Of a stretch of 64,000 bases of DNA, positions 31,933 through 42,230 are shown piece by piece. Origin of the DNA: Ligustrum vulgare (lineage: Eukaryota; Streptophyta; Magnoliopsida; Lamiales; Oleaceae); the NCBI GenBank assembly GCA_963555705.1, contig OY743187.1, positions 13,840,133-13,904,132 of the forward strand, read 5' to 3'. The notes beneath the pieces are model-generated. The model worked only from the letters and a program-made list of their open reading frames with translations. It ran no database searches and had not been told where the DNA came from. Position 1 is the first letter of the stretch. Each line of letters begins with the position of its first letter. A program made the translations under genes and the position numbers.

Positions 31933-32777
31933 TAGCGGCGGATCTGGTTTAGGCTTAGTGCGGTCCATGGACTGTGCTGGATCTTTGGGCAGTCCTAGAT
32001 ATGGCCCAAATCTCCAAAAAAAAATAATAATAATAATAATAATCAATAATTTCTTACGGTAGAACTCCATAGAAGCAAAGCATAAGTGCATAATCAATTT
32101 CAAGTCAAGTCCTCAACCCTTGCTCTCCAAGTCCAAGCAGTTGACCACACTTGAAATCAACCCCCAACTCAAAGACGCCGCCTACCAACTTCGAGTTTTT
32201 GACGAGTACGATCGATTGCAAGGGCCAGCAAGGTTCTTTAAAGTTTGAAGTCTAAATCCAAACTCGAAGTCCATCCAACCTGTGAACTTTTACCTAAACT
32301 AGCCACCTGATTTGGTCCATTTGGAGCTTGGAGGTAGTCTTTTGATTTTTGAGCATCTTGGTTAGGGTTAATGGTTGATTTATCATTTATGAAAATGCCA
32401 GTGATTAGCATGACTTGAACCCAATGGCCATTGACCATATTATACATTTTTCATTTGGAATTAGTGATTTATATCTAATATCTTGTTGTCTACTTGATAT
32501 TGATTTGGAATTTGAGATATTTTTAATTGATTTAATTAATGCTTTGTTTGAATTTTTGTAATTTGAGATTTGTGGTTTGTTGAATTGATTTAATTTTGAG
32601 ATTTGTTGTTTGTGTTTTGTGAAGTTCATAAGTGAGTTTCTAATTACAACTTTTTCTCTATTTGGTTTAACTTTTTCAAAAAACAATTTTCGTGGGCGCT
32701 GCACCTGAACCCCCGTTGCCCTTTCAACCTTATTTAATTTTTGCTCGCCCTGACTAGAAATTCCGGCTCCGCCCCTG
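31933..32777. mobile_element. Possible hAT-like element related to that at 575-2189
   Basis: Left end TAGCGGCGGATCTGG and right end CCGGCTCCGCCCCTG (inward CAGGGGCGGAGCCGG) resemble the ends of the 575-2189 element. Candidate 8-bp duplications TTGTCAAA (31925-31932) and TTTCCAAA (32778-32785) match at six of eight bases. It contains an (ATA)n run near 32025 and no transposase frame. Confidence 0.5.
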
Positions 32778-33376
32778 TTTCCAAACACAGGTTTTACCCT
32801 TTAAACTTCGATTACATCAATAATTTATTTAAAATTTAGATAGTGAAAATTACATATGCCTACATTTTAACTATCAATTTCAAAAAGCAAATTCTCAAGA
32901 TTTTTATACTAAAATCAATGGTTATTCAAAATTTTGATATTTATAAAAATAATATTATAAAATTAAATTAATTTCCCAAACCCTACCCAACCAGTTCAAC
33001 CCCTAAAGCATTTTTAAAATCATCCTCACCACCACACATTGTTACACACAAACATATTGCAGCACAAACGACCGATGACCTCCACTCTCTTCTCCTCCGG
33101 CAACAAATGACGACCTCCCCTCCAAGAGCCCCTGCACACAACGATGCACCAATGGCAAGGTCTTGGAGCACATATTGTAGCTGCTTCGGGCGGTAGCCCA
33201 TACAATCTGTTTTTGATAGCCTAACTGATTTGACTTTTCTGCATTTGCGATCTACAAGTGTGGTGCAATGGTTCAGGTCGAGGTGTGGTAATTGGTATGG
33301 TTTTGGCTGTTGGTTGAGGCTATGATGGTGGTGGTGGTTGGGTCTATGGTGGCGACGATGGTGATGGCGGTAGTTG

Positions 33377-34142
33377 AGCCAAAAGATGGCAATGAGTTGG
33401 GTTCGCTAAACTCATACTCTACTCACTAGAAATTTACAATCTTCATATTCTACCCATATACCCATTTAAGAATGACGGGTCACGGGGAGGTATGTTTCTA
33501 TACTCATTTGAAACTCATTACCCATTACTCCCTCCATCCAGTGAAGGTAGATTTGTATTCCTTATTTATCTATCCCAAATTATAGACTACTTTCTCTATT
33601 GAAAGTATATATATTTTTATGTTTTCTAATATACCTTTATTTAATGTACATTGTTATAAACAAATATAAACTAATTCTATTTTAATCATTATTTAATATA
33701 GGGATATATTTGGAAAATATAAGAAAAATTTATATTTCCACCTACATTAATTATATTTTTCTTAATCCGTGTGAAAATAGGAATAAGTCTATTTTCACGA
33801 GACATAGGGAGTATTTATTTATTTATTTATATTTTTAGCTGTAAATATAGGTTAGATGTGCTCAAAATTAAGTTGTATCAGTTAAATGTTGGGTTTCACT
33901 TAAATTTAGTTTTAAAAAAAGCTTGTTCTAGTACTCGACTGCGAGGTTAAACAATTTTTTTAGACGTTAATGATATCAATAGTTTAAAGATATCAATGTT
34001 TAGATGTTAACAATATCAATAGATATTTGAGTTCTATTTATTTATTTTTTTACACAATCACTTTAAATTCTATAATTTTTTGAGGAAATTAATGTGTATG
34101 CGGGTCGGGTATTGGTTGTAGTAAAACCCACACCTAATCCAC
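33377..34142. mobile_element. Truncated hAT-type MITE related to 40543-41298
   Basis: It shares GATGGCAATGAG, ACTAGAAATTTACAAT, AATGACGGGTC and ATGCGGGTCGGGTAT with the complete copy at 40543-41298, in the same order. The right end is missing after about 34142, where copia-like sequence begins. It hosts a nested Stowaway-like MITE at 33528-33811. Confidence 0.6.
33528..33811. mobile_element. Stowaway-like (Tc1/Mariner) MITE (284 bp)
   Basis: Terminal inverted repeats CTCCCTCCATCCAGTGAAGG and, inward from the right, CTCCCTATGTCTCGTGAAAA, flanked by TA dinucleotides (33526-33527 and 33812-33813). CTCCCTCC-type ends with a TA target are the Stowaway signature. AT-rich interior, no coding. Confidence 0.85.
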
Positions 34143-35400
34143 ACCTCAATCCTTGAAGTTTTGAAAAGTTTCCTCTTTTGATTTTAATAATAAAAAAAAA
34201 AGTCTAAATCTTTCTTGAAAACTTGTTGGACCACATAGATTAGCATGAAGATATTCAAGAATGAAATTTGATTTATGAATACTAGATTTGAAATGTAGTT
34301 TTATTTGTTTTTTCAAAATACATTCTTCACAGAAATCTTCATTTTATAAATTGTCATTTCCTATAATTGCTTCATTACTTAGTGACTTAAGAGATTTATC
34401 TCCTATATGGCCAAGTCTTCGATGCTATATCGAAGAATCCTTTTGAATTTTATAAAATCCAAGATACCTAAAGAAGTGAGGTTCTTGTCAACCTCAGGAA
34501 CATACCTAGTTTGTTCCAATTTTAGGATTTTATTATTTTCAAGTTTTAAGACAATGTCACCAATACCACGTATCTTACAAGGAAAATCATTTCTCATGTA
34601 AACAACACCATCATTATCATCCTGTTTGATTTATTCTGAGATTTGGAGAAATCGAGTTTCTTATTTGTAGGAATTTTTTTATATATACTATTATTGTTAT
34701 TGTTTGATATTTTGATGTAGTTTAAATGGTCTTTTAGATCTAGACATTAAAACTTCTCCTTGATGACTTCCCTTAATTTTAGATTTCAATTTTAAGTTTC
34801 TATTCCTTAAGGCAGAAGTGATAATATCAAGGCTAAGGGTATCTCTACCATATTCAAGAGCGTTTTTCACACCTTCATACCTATCATCTATAACATTTAA
34901 CAAAACAATACAGAATTGATCTTCAAATATCTTTTCATCACAGTTGGACAGATCTTGTATAAGTTCATTAAATCTATTAAGATTAGACTCAAGATTCTAA
35001 GACGATTCAAACCTAAAAATAAAAAATTGTTTCAATAGAAAGCATTTATCAAAAATGGATTTCGACATATATAAACCTTCTATTTTTTTTTTTTCATAAT
35101 TCAACAATAGTTTTCGTTTAACCTACTTTCCTAAGGACAACATTAGAGAGATGAAGAAAATAGTGCTCCATGCTTGTTCATCTAGTTCTTGCATTCTAAA
35201 AGCATTAAATTCAATAGGCCAGTTTTCAGTAATAGCATAGGTACATTTTTTTTTAAGTAAAAGAGCCCTAATTTTTTGTCTTCATAGACTAAAATCACAT
35301 TTTTGTCTATACCTCTGTATCAAATTTAGTACGGAACATTTTAGAAAAAACAGGGGAAGCACCAAGTTTCACAAAAACAGGTCACCAAATTTTGAAATTA
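34143..35400 (-). pseudogene. Degraded Ty1/copia pol-gag fragment
   Basis: On the minus strand, from right to left: a gag-like stretch (34903-34697, NALEYGRDTLSLDIITSALR), the protease/pre-integrase block (34597-34403, ILKLEQTRYVPEVDKNLTSL) and a trace of the integrase start near 34235 (LHANLCGPT-like). RYVP-x-x-x-KNL-SLG is typical of copia polyproteins. Every domain is short and full of stops. Together with the primer site and LTR-like DNA at 37379-37880 it looks like one minus-strand element split by later DNA. Confidence 0.7.
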
Positions 35401-35934
35401 CGAGTTCTAATCTATATATCAAAAAATCTAAGCAACAAGATTCGAGGTACATAATTGAGGTTAAAACTATGCAGATTATCAACAAAACAAATTATAATAA
35501 CATGCAGAAATTCAACTAATTATATATATGAAACATAAATGCAAAATTTCAAGAATATCATATTAGTGTAAATTTCCCTAAAACTAACTTCTTGTATTCA
35601 CTTACCAACAAATTCAGATTTGGACCATTAATTAGATATCAATTAATTTCGGTATACTCCAAGAAATTGAATCAAGATAAGGATAGAAGTTACCAAGTGA
35701 AACCCCAGGTTTCAATTGTAGTAAGTTTGGCTTGGCACTCCAAAGATCTGCAACAAGAAACACCAGCTTCGACAAATTTGGAACAGCTCCGACCAAAACA
35801 ATACCAAAAATTTGTAAATTGATCAACACACGGCCAAGAAACTTAGGGGCATGCAGTTAACATCGAAGTTTGAGGGTTCAGGTAGTTAACAACGGAGTCA
35901 GTTAATATCATTTTTGAGTATCTGAATCATAGAT

Positions 35935-37345
35935 TATGCCATACTATTATATGGATTTCTTCCACGTTCAAATCGACTCTCTTGGGCTATCTCCCGCGTA
36001 AGAATGTCTTGTATCGGCCCATTTCTTGCAAGAAATCTATGTGAGGTTAGTTTTGTCCAATAAAGTCACGGTCGTGGTACAATACTAGCTCTATCTCTGA
36101 GTTACTTAGAATATACAGAGGAAGGGGACCTATCCGAGTGCTCCACAACTGATTGTGTAAGAGTTGGGCGGGGGACGAGTTGATGTTGCTGGAGTTAAGC
36201 GATACTAGCATAAAAGAAAGAAAGAGAAAAGTGCTTCGGAGGAAAAGTGAAAGAGTAATATAAGCCTTGTCTGCAAAAGGTCATCTTTGTCTGATGGAAC
36301 AACCGATCTTTGCTTTGCTTTTGCGCAAACTCTTCTTGCTTGTATAAGGTGTGTTTAGAGTAGCGAAAGACCAAGAAAATGTTGTTTTTAGCAAATAAAA
36401 CCATTTATGCCCGAGGCTTTTGATTAAACTCGAAGGTTGGATCTGAGAATGCTAAATCCTGATTCCTGCGGAAACCAAGGAATGCGAAAACTTGAGAAAC
36501 CTGAGACTAAATCGAATGTCAAAGTCTTGCTTTCTCTTCCCTGAGCCGAGGGAACTCTCAAGAGAATAGGCACGAAGTGCATAGTAGAATACATCTTCTT
36601 GAACAACTTCAAAGTGTCTCACAAAGTGGCTTATTGTTTGTCTGGTGCAGCCTTTGAATTCCATAAGTATTCTTCTTGTATAAATAGTAGGAAAGGGAGA
36701 AGCTTATGAACTTGATTTCCCATAGAGGAGAAGGTCAAGAAAAACCACTCTACTTACACTCCTGCGGACTCCACTTACACTCGTAGGGAAGGGGCAGAAA
36801 ACTCGGAGTACATTAGAAGACTTTCTTGGGAAGCATGGCATGGATAGGCGGCAGAAATATTTTCGATAGCGAATTACTTGACTGGATGGATGGTTTTCTA
36901 CCCTAAGAAATCCAACTCAAGCACGAAATCAATGTCGAGTCAACAATCATCGAGAGAGGTACCACCAAGCGAGATCGAGACCAGCCCCTTGTATAGGGTT
37001 CCAAACCTGCGGGGCTTCTTCAAATATCCCATACATAAGTAGGGGCTTCAAAGTTTGACTAACAAGCGAGAAAGTTGACTTTGAGAAAGCTCTTTCATCG
37101 AGTGCGCGATCATGACAAGACTCAAGGAAGAAGCCTCGGCTAACTCCGTGCCAGTAGCCGCGGTAAGATCGGGGGGGGGGGGGGGCAAGTGTTCTTCGGA
37201 ATGACTGGGTGTAAAGGGCACGTAGGCGGTGAATCGGGTTGAAAGTGAAGGCAGAACCAGAGTCTGACCACACAATACACCGACGACCTCTACAATAAAA
37301 TAGGCAGTCGCTATACACATGTAGCCTCACAGTAAAATTTGTCAG
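35935..37345. other. Mitochondrial-derived DNA (NUMT) mosaic
   Basis: Composition changes sharply from AT-rich repeats to balanced, non-repetitive DNA. It includes a clear piece of plant mitochondrial 18S rRNA at 37128-37250 and other stretches with organelle-like character (for example GGAAGGGGACCTATCCGAGT near 36122 and CCTCGGCTAACTCC at 37133). Only the rRNA piece is identified with confidence. The rest is assigned by continuity and composition, and the fragment order probably does not reflect one contiguous mitochondrial region. Boundaries are approximate. Confidence 0.55.
37128..37250 (+). pseudogene. rrn18 (fragment): Fragment of mitochondrial 18S (small-subunit) rRNA
   Basis: Contains the universal 530-loop region CTAACTCCGTGCCAGTAGCC (the usual CAGCAGCC changed by one base), GCGGTAAGATCG, an expanded run of about 15 G, then AAGTGTTCTTCGGAATGACT and GGCACGTAGGCGGTGAATCG. 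The GGAATGACTGGG-GTAAAGGGCACGTAGGCGG form is that of plant mitochondria, not nuclear 18S or chloroplast 16S. About 120 nt only, so not functional. Confidence 0.88.
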
Positions 37346-37378
37346 CCACACAAATTGGATTTTTTTAGCCCCTTTCCT

Positions 37379-37880
37379 CGCTTTGATACCATTGAAGGAT
37401 TGATAAATGAATAAGAACGAAAATAAAGAAAGTAAAATGCAAGAACACCAAGATTTTTTCAGCCAGAAGACCCTGGAGGTTTGGTAATTTGAGAATCACT
37501 TGCTCCCTCGTTGAGCAATTCATTAAATTTGAATTCATACTCAAATTCCACTAGGCACAAATCAAAGTTAATAGCATATTACAATCACCAAATCACCTTC
37601 AAGAATTCTCCCAAAATAAAAAATGAAGCAAACTCACGGCTTCTTCACCAACAAAATTCACCAAGAATTAAATCCTCTAATTTAATGACTTATATCTATT
37701 GCAATTCACTCTAATCATCAAGAAAAGAAATATAGAAGGATCAAAATTGATTGGAAGAAGAACTCAAGAGTACATAATGTCTTGCCATAGAAATCGCCTC
37801 AATCTTGGAATGAAGAAGAGGACCCAAAATCTGATTGTTTTCTGTTGTGTAAACTGAAGGATTAAGTATACAATTACACA
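37379..37880 (-). mobile_element. Copia primer site and LTR remnant
   Basis: On the minus strand, TGGTATCAAAGCG (37391-37379) is a copia-type primer site of the initiator-tRNA family. It follows LTR-like DNA ending CAATCCTTCA at 37393. The outer LTR end is uncertain (about 37850-37880). It shares orientation with the copia gag-pol relic at 34143-35400, with the mitochondrial DNA in between. Confidence 0.45.
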
Positions 37881-38374
37881 CATTTAGATATGTAAATTTT
37901 TGTAATCAGGTGATTTGTAACTAATTAAATAAGTATCAAAATAATTTTCAAAATCAGGTATTTTTTTTAAAAAGATAACCAGGTTTTGTAATTAGTTACA
38001 ATTGTAACTTTATTTCAATTTTGTAATTAATTACAATTGTAACTTATTAATTAATAAAAAATTAGTGTAATTCATAATTTATAATTAATTACATTAGTAT
38101 AATTTGTAATCAACCACTACTACAATCAACGTCGTCGGATCACTATCGAAAATACAATTATAACTTTATACCAATTTTGTAATTAATTACAACTGTAACT
38201 TTATTTCAATTTGTAATTAGTTACAATTATAATTTTAATTAGTCTCAATATTACTACCTCTACCACCGGTTCTCTACCACCACCACCACCATCACAACCA
38301 CTGTCTCAACACAACCACCACCTTCCTAAAAGTTTTCAAGTTAATAATTAGTATTAAGAAACGACCTGTGCAAT

Positions 38375-38474
38375 CAGTAATTTCGTTGAAGATGTATATT
38401 CCTTTTCAAATATCTAAACATTTTCAGTAATTTCGTTGAAGATGTATATTCCTTTTCAAATATCTAAACATTAT
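38375..38474. repeat. Perfect 50-bp tandem pair
   Basis: Two head-to-tail copies of a 50-bp unit starting CAGTAATTTCGTTGAAGATG. No link to a gene. Confidence 0.92.
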
Positions 38475-38609
38475 TTTAGTTCTGTGAAATGAACATAATT
38501 GAATCAGCATTACAGTTTTTGCTTACATCAGAATGAAGAATCCTTGAGTCAATTGGTAAGGCCTTATACTTTTATTATTGATTTGGTAAAATTTACTTCT
38601 TTGCAAAGT

Positions 38610-38714
38610 AAGCATTCTTGGTGTATATCGACGCTACACGGGATGGAGACCTTGAGGTTCTTGTAAAACTTTTTGACGAAAACCCATCAATTCTCGATGA
38701 TTTAAGACTAACTA
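38610..38714 (+). pseudogene. Possible ankyrin-repeat gene fragment
   Basis: A short frame reads VYIDATRDGDLEVLVKLFDE then NPSILDDLRL. DATRDGDLxVLVxLF with ENPSILDD is the style of the first ankyrin repeat in plant ITN1/BDA1-like proteins. It starts after TTTGCAAAG and is cut at about 38709 by a repeat that begins ACTAGTATTCGTCCCCGTGC. It is too short to be sure. Confidence 0.3.
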
Positions 38715-40105
38715 GTATTCGTCCCCGTGCGATGCACGGAACATGTAAATAATTACTTATTAAATATGAAATTTTTAAAAAATGGAAAAATGTGATCATA
38801 GAAAATGGTAATAATTACACAAAAAATACGATAATCATTTATAATTGTAGTTAAAGGATTACAAAACACATAAATCATTAATCAAAATCTTGAAAGACTT
38901 CTTTACGTAGGCATTTACAAGTGCAGACGCTCTAAAGTGATTTTTCAAAAGAAAAGAAATCCTAATTATGTTATATATTTTTTTAATATTGTTTTATTAT
39001 TTGGTAAAGTAATGCACATTTGTAATTATGTTGTATATGTTTTTTAATATTGTTTTATTTTATTAATAAGTTATCAAATAACTATATTATTATCTTCAAT
39101 GCTGATTAATTACTATAACTTTGGTAAAATAATATACATTTTTAGTTACATTATCTTCAATACTATTTTATTATTAGCATAACACATAATTAATTAAAAC
39201 TCTACATCATAATTTCAAATTATAAACATATTGGAAACAAATGCATGGAGATCTTAAAAGTGTAATTCAAATTTGCAATCATTATATTTTGGAGTTTGGA
39301 TTGTTCAACCATTACATTTTGAAATTGTTCTAATTTCCATTGTCCTTTAATGAATCTTTTTTTCTTTTATAATTCTCTTGTTTTTTCTGACAAAATTTTT
39401 CCAAATTTAGCAAGTACTTTCGACGGAAAAGTGTGTGTGTATTTTTGCTACTTTGTTTTTATATATAGATAGATTACCCATTTTTAACTATGCATATTTT
39501 TTGAAGCCACTTTTTAACAACGCATCTAGAAAACAAAACGACAATATTTTTGTTTATAAACAAAGACATAGCTTTCAAACGGAGATTTATGTATTTTCTA
39601 TAAATTTATTTACAAACAAAACATTTTTATCCATATTTACAAATTAAAATTGAATTAATCAACACGAATTTAAATACGACATTAATATACATATATTTTT
39701 ATTTTATTATATCTAATTTCAGTTTTTTTTTCCCCAAAAATTGGAAGTATATTTTGGAGGGAAAATAACATTTCATGTTTTTCTCCCCTCACTTCTATTT
39801 TGATATATGTATAGATTTAAAAGTGTTCAAAACTTTTACTTATTTTATTTTTTGGAAACAAATGCATGGAGATCTTAAAAATATAATTCAAATTTACAGT
39901 CATTATACTTTAGAGTTTGGATTGTTCATCCATTACATTTTGAAATTGTTCCAATTCCCATTGTCCTTTAATTAATCTTTTTTTTTCTTTTATAATTCTC
40001 GTTTTTTTGACAAAAACTTTCCAAATTTAACAAGTGCTTTCGGCGGGAAAGTGTGTGTGTGTATATTTTGTGACGGCTACTTTATTTTTATATGTAGATA
40101 GATAT
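38709..40105. repeat. Repeat region with a duplicated 240-bp block
   Basis: The region starts with ACTAGTATTCGTCCCCGTGC and the small palindrome CCGTGCGATGCACGG. A block at about 39233-39473 (GGAAACAAATGCATGGAGAT through GTTTTTATATATAGATAGAT) recurs at about 39854-40099 with some substitutions. Ends of the type CCGTGCGATGCACGG / TATATAGATAGATTA are common in plant repeats, but I cannot name the class. No gene seen. Confidence 0.5.
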
Positions 40106-40542
40106 CCCCCTTAGAATCTCTTCTACATGTTGCAACCATAGTCGGGCAGCTTGAATTTGTGTTGAAAGTTCTGAAACTCGATCTTGAAATTGTTGGAGAT
40201 TTGAACAAGGATGGTTTTAGGCCTCTGGCCATTGGAGTCTAAAGGAGGTCCTGAGGTTGTAGATCTGGAGTTTCTGCAGCTTGTGGGTTGTGGCTCTAGC
40301 GGTGGTACCGACGGCAGCGACAAGGCGGATGGTGTTGCTACTGCTGCAGGTTTTTGGTGTGTGGTGGTGATGGAAGCTTCTTGCCAGAACCGATTAGAAT
40401 TTTTGAAGGGGAGAGAGAGAAATAGGAATGGTTAGGGTTTGATATATATATTTATGCACCTGATTTAGTTTAATAGTTTTAAATTAATTGATTTAAAAAA
40501 TTTAAGGAGTAAATATATTAAAGGGCCTAACTAGCCCTAAAC

Positions 40543-41298
40543 TAGAGATGACAATGGGTCGGATATGAATCGAATTTGCTAAATCCATACCCTATCCACT
40601 AGAGATTTACAATATCCATACTCTACCCATTACCCATTAAAAAATGACGGGTCGGGGATGGGTCGGAAGCAGGTAGGGGGCGGGTATGCTTCTATACCCA
40701 TTTGAAACCTATTACCTATTTTTTTTAATACACGTGTTGGTGTGACAAATTCTAAAACTATATATATACTTCCATGATTCACCTTGATATATAATGATCT
40801 CTGTAAGAGATTAAAAAATGATTTTTGACTCTTTTCCATATGTAGCAACTATTGTTGATAAAAAAAATAATATTTTATTATAAAAACTATCAAAATTTGA
40901 TAGAAATTAGCAAAAAATTCACTACTAAACACAATATTGAAGATTAGAGAATTTGATCTTACTTATAACACACTTGTACTTATTTTTTAACGATTTTACT
41001 ATTTCAAAAAATTGCTTTTCAATGACAATACATGGTCATATCTCTCCCTTATTTTTTTAACGATTTTTTTTTCACACAATCACTTTTATTTTAAATTCTA
41101 TAATTCTTTAAGGAAATTAATTGATATGCGGGTCAGGTATGAATTTTTTAGTAAAATCCACACCCTAACCATACCCATGTCGGGTTGTAATATTTACCTC
41201 CATACTCGACCTACGAACCCATTTAGTCTGATAATCCCCACTCGTTTATGTCGGATCTCCAACGGGTATCGGGTCCGCGAGTATTACTGTCATTCCTA
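40543..41298. mobile_element. hAT-type MITE (756 bp)
   Basis: Left end TAGAGATGACAATGGGTCGG; right end ATTACTGTCATTCCTA (inward TAGGAATGACAGTAAT). The 8-bp target duplication CCCTAAAC is perfect (40535-40542 and 41299-41306). The interior is AT-rich with GGGTCGGG blocks near both ends. No transposase. A truncated relative lies at 33377-34142. Confidence 0.88.
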
Positions 41299-41306
41299 CC
41301 CTAAAC

Positions 41307-42230
41307 TGAAGTCAGGAAGCTAATATGAAGAGCCCAAGTTACGGAGCGACCCATTTTAGGCCCAACTTGTATAAAACGTTTTTTGACCTTGTAAATGAGT
41401 AGCACCTTTTCAACAAAATCGTTAAATATTCTAGAATTAATTTAAGTGAAAAGATGTGTATTTTCAATTTTTCATATGAAATGTTGATTTTTTGTAAATT
41501 CTCAATATAGATGTCTCTTCAAAAGATAAATTTCAAAAGTTGCATCTTTTGAAAGGTTTGTATCTTTTGAGACATAATTTTGCAACATCTATCCAATATT
41601 TATAGACCCATATGTTTGAATTTTTATTCATTGCATTTTTTATTTCATGTTTGCATTATTATATTAATGCATTCATTTTCCAAATAATTTGTACATTTAT
41701 TTCGAGTCGATTTTAATAGAAAATGAATTCAAAATATCAAGAAGGTTCGTTGATCAACGTAATTTGAAGTTCTCCTATTGCGAGATGTGATCATTATATA
41801 TTGGAAGAAGAATGTCAAAAAACTGTTTACATTATCGCCTTAAGGACAAAGATTCAAACTCTTACCTCGATTAAATTCATATTCATACATTTTTTTATTT
41901 CTACTTAATGTATTCAATTTTGATAAGTTAAAATTCTGTCCAATTTTATACACAAAAAAGTACATTATTAGAATATAGTTACGCACTTTAATTTTTTCCT
42001 AAAAAAGGATGCCACAGATATATAGACCAAAAGAAGTATTTCCAAACTTTTTAGTTACTAATGCATGGTTCATATGACAACTAACAAAGTGTTCTTCCAG
42101 AAAACAAGCAGCAGCTAGCAAGCTATTATAATTACAAAGTTGCAACTAATTCAACAAACTAAAAACGTTCTGAAGGGAAAGATGGATTTAGAAACTCTAC
42201 TTTTCACATAAAATACTTGTCGACGAAGCT
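41307..42230. other. AT-rich intergenic DNA, no gene seen
   Basis: No reading frame, inverted-repeat element or RNA gene that I can defend. It lies downstream of the minus-strand response-regulator gene and may include its 3' UTR. Confidence 0.5.

Noticed and set aside
36947..37351. Minus-strand ORFs over the mitochondrial-type DNA
   Set aside because: They run antisense through an rRNA fragment and a poly-G tract, so they are chance frames.
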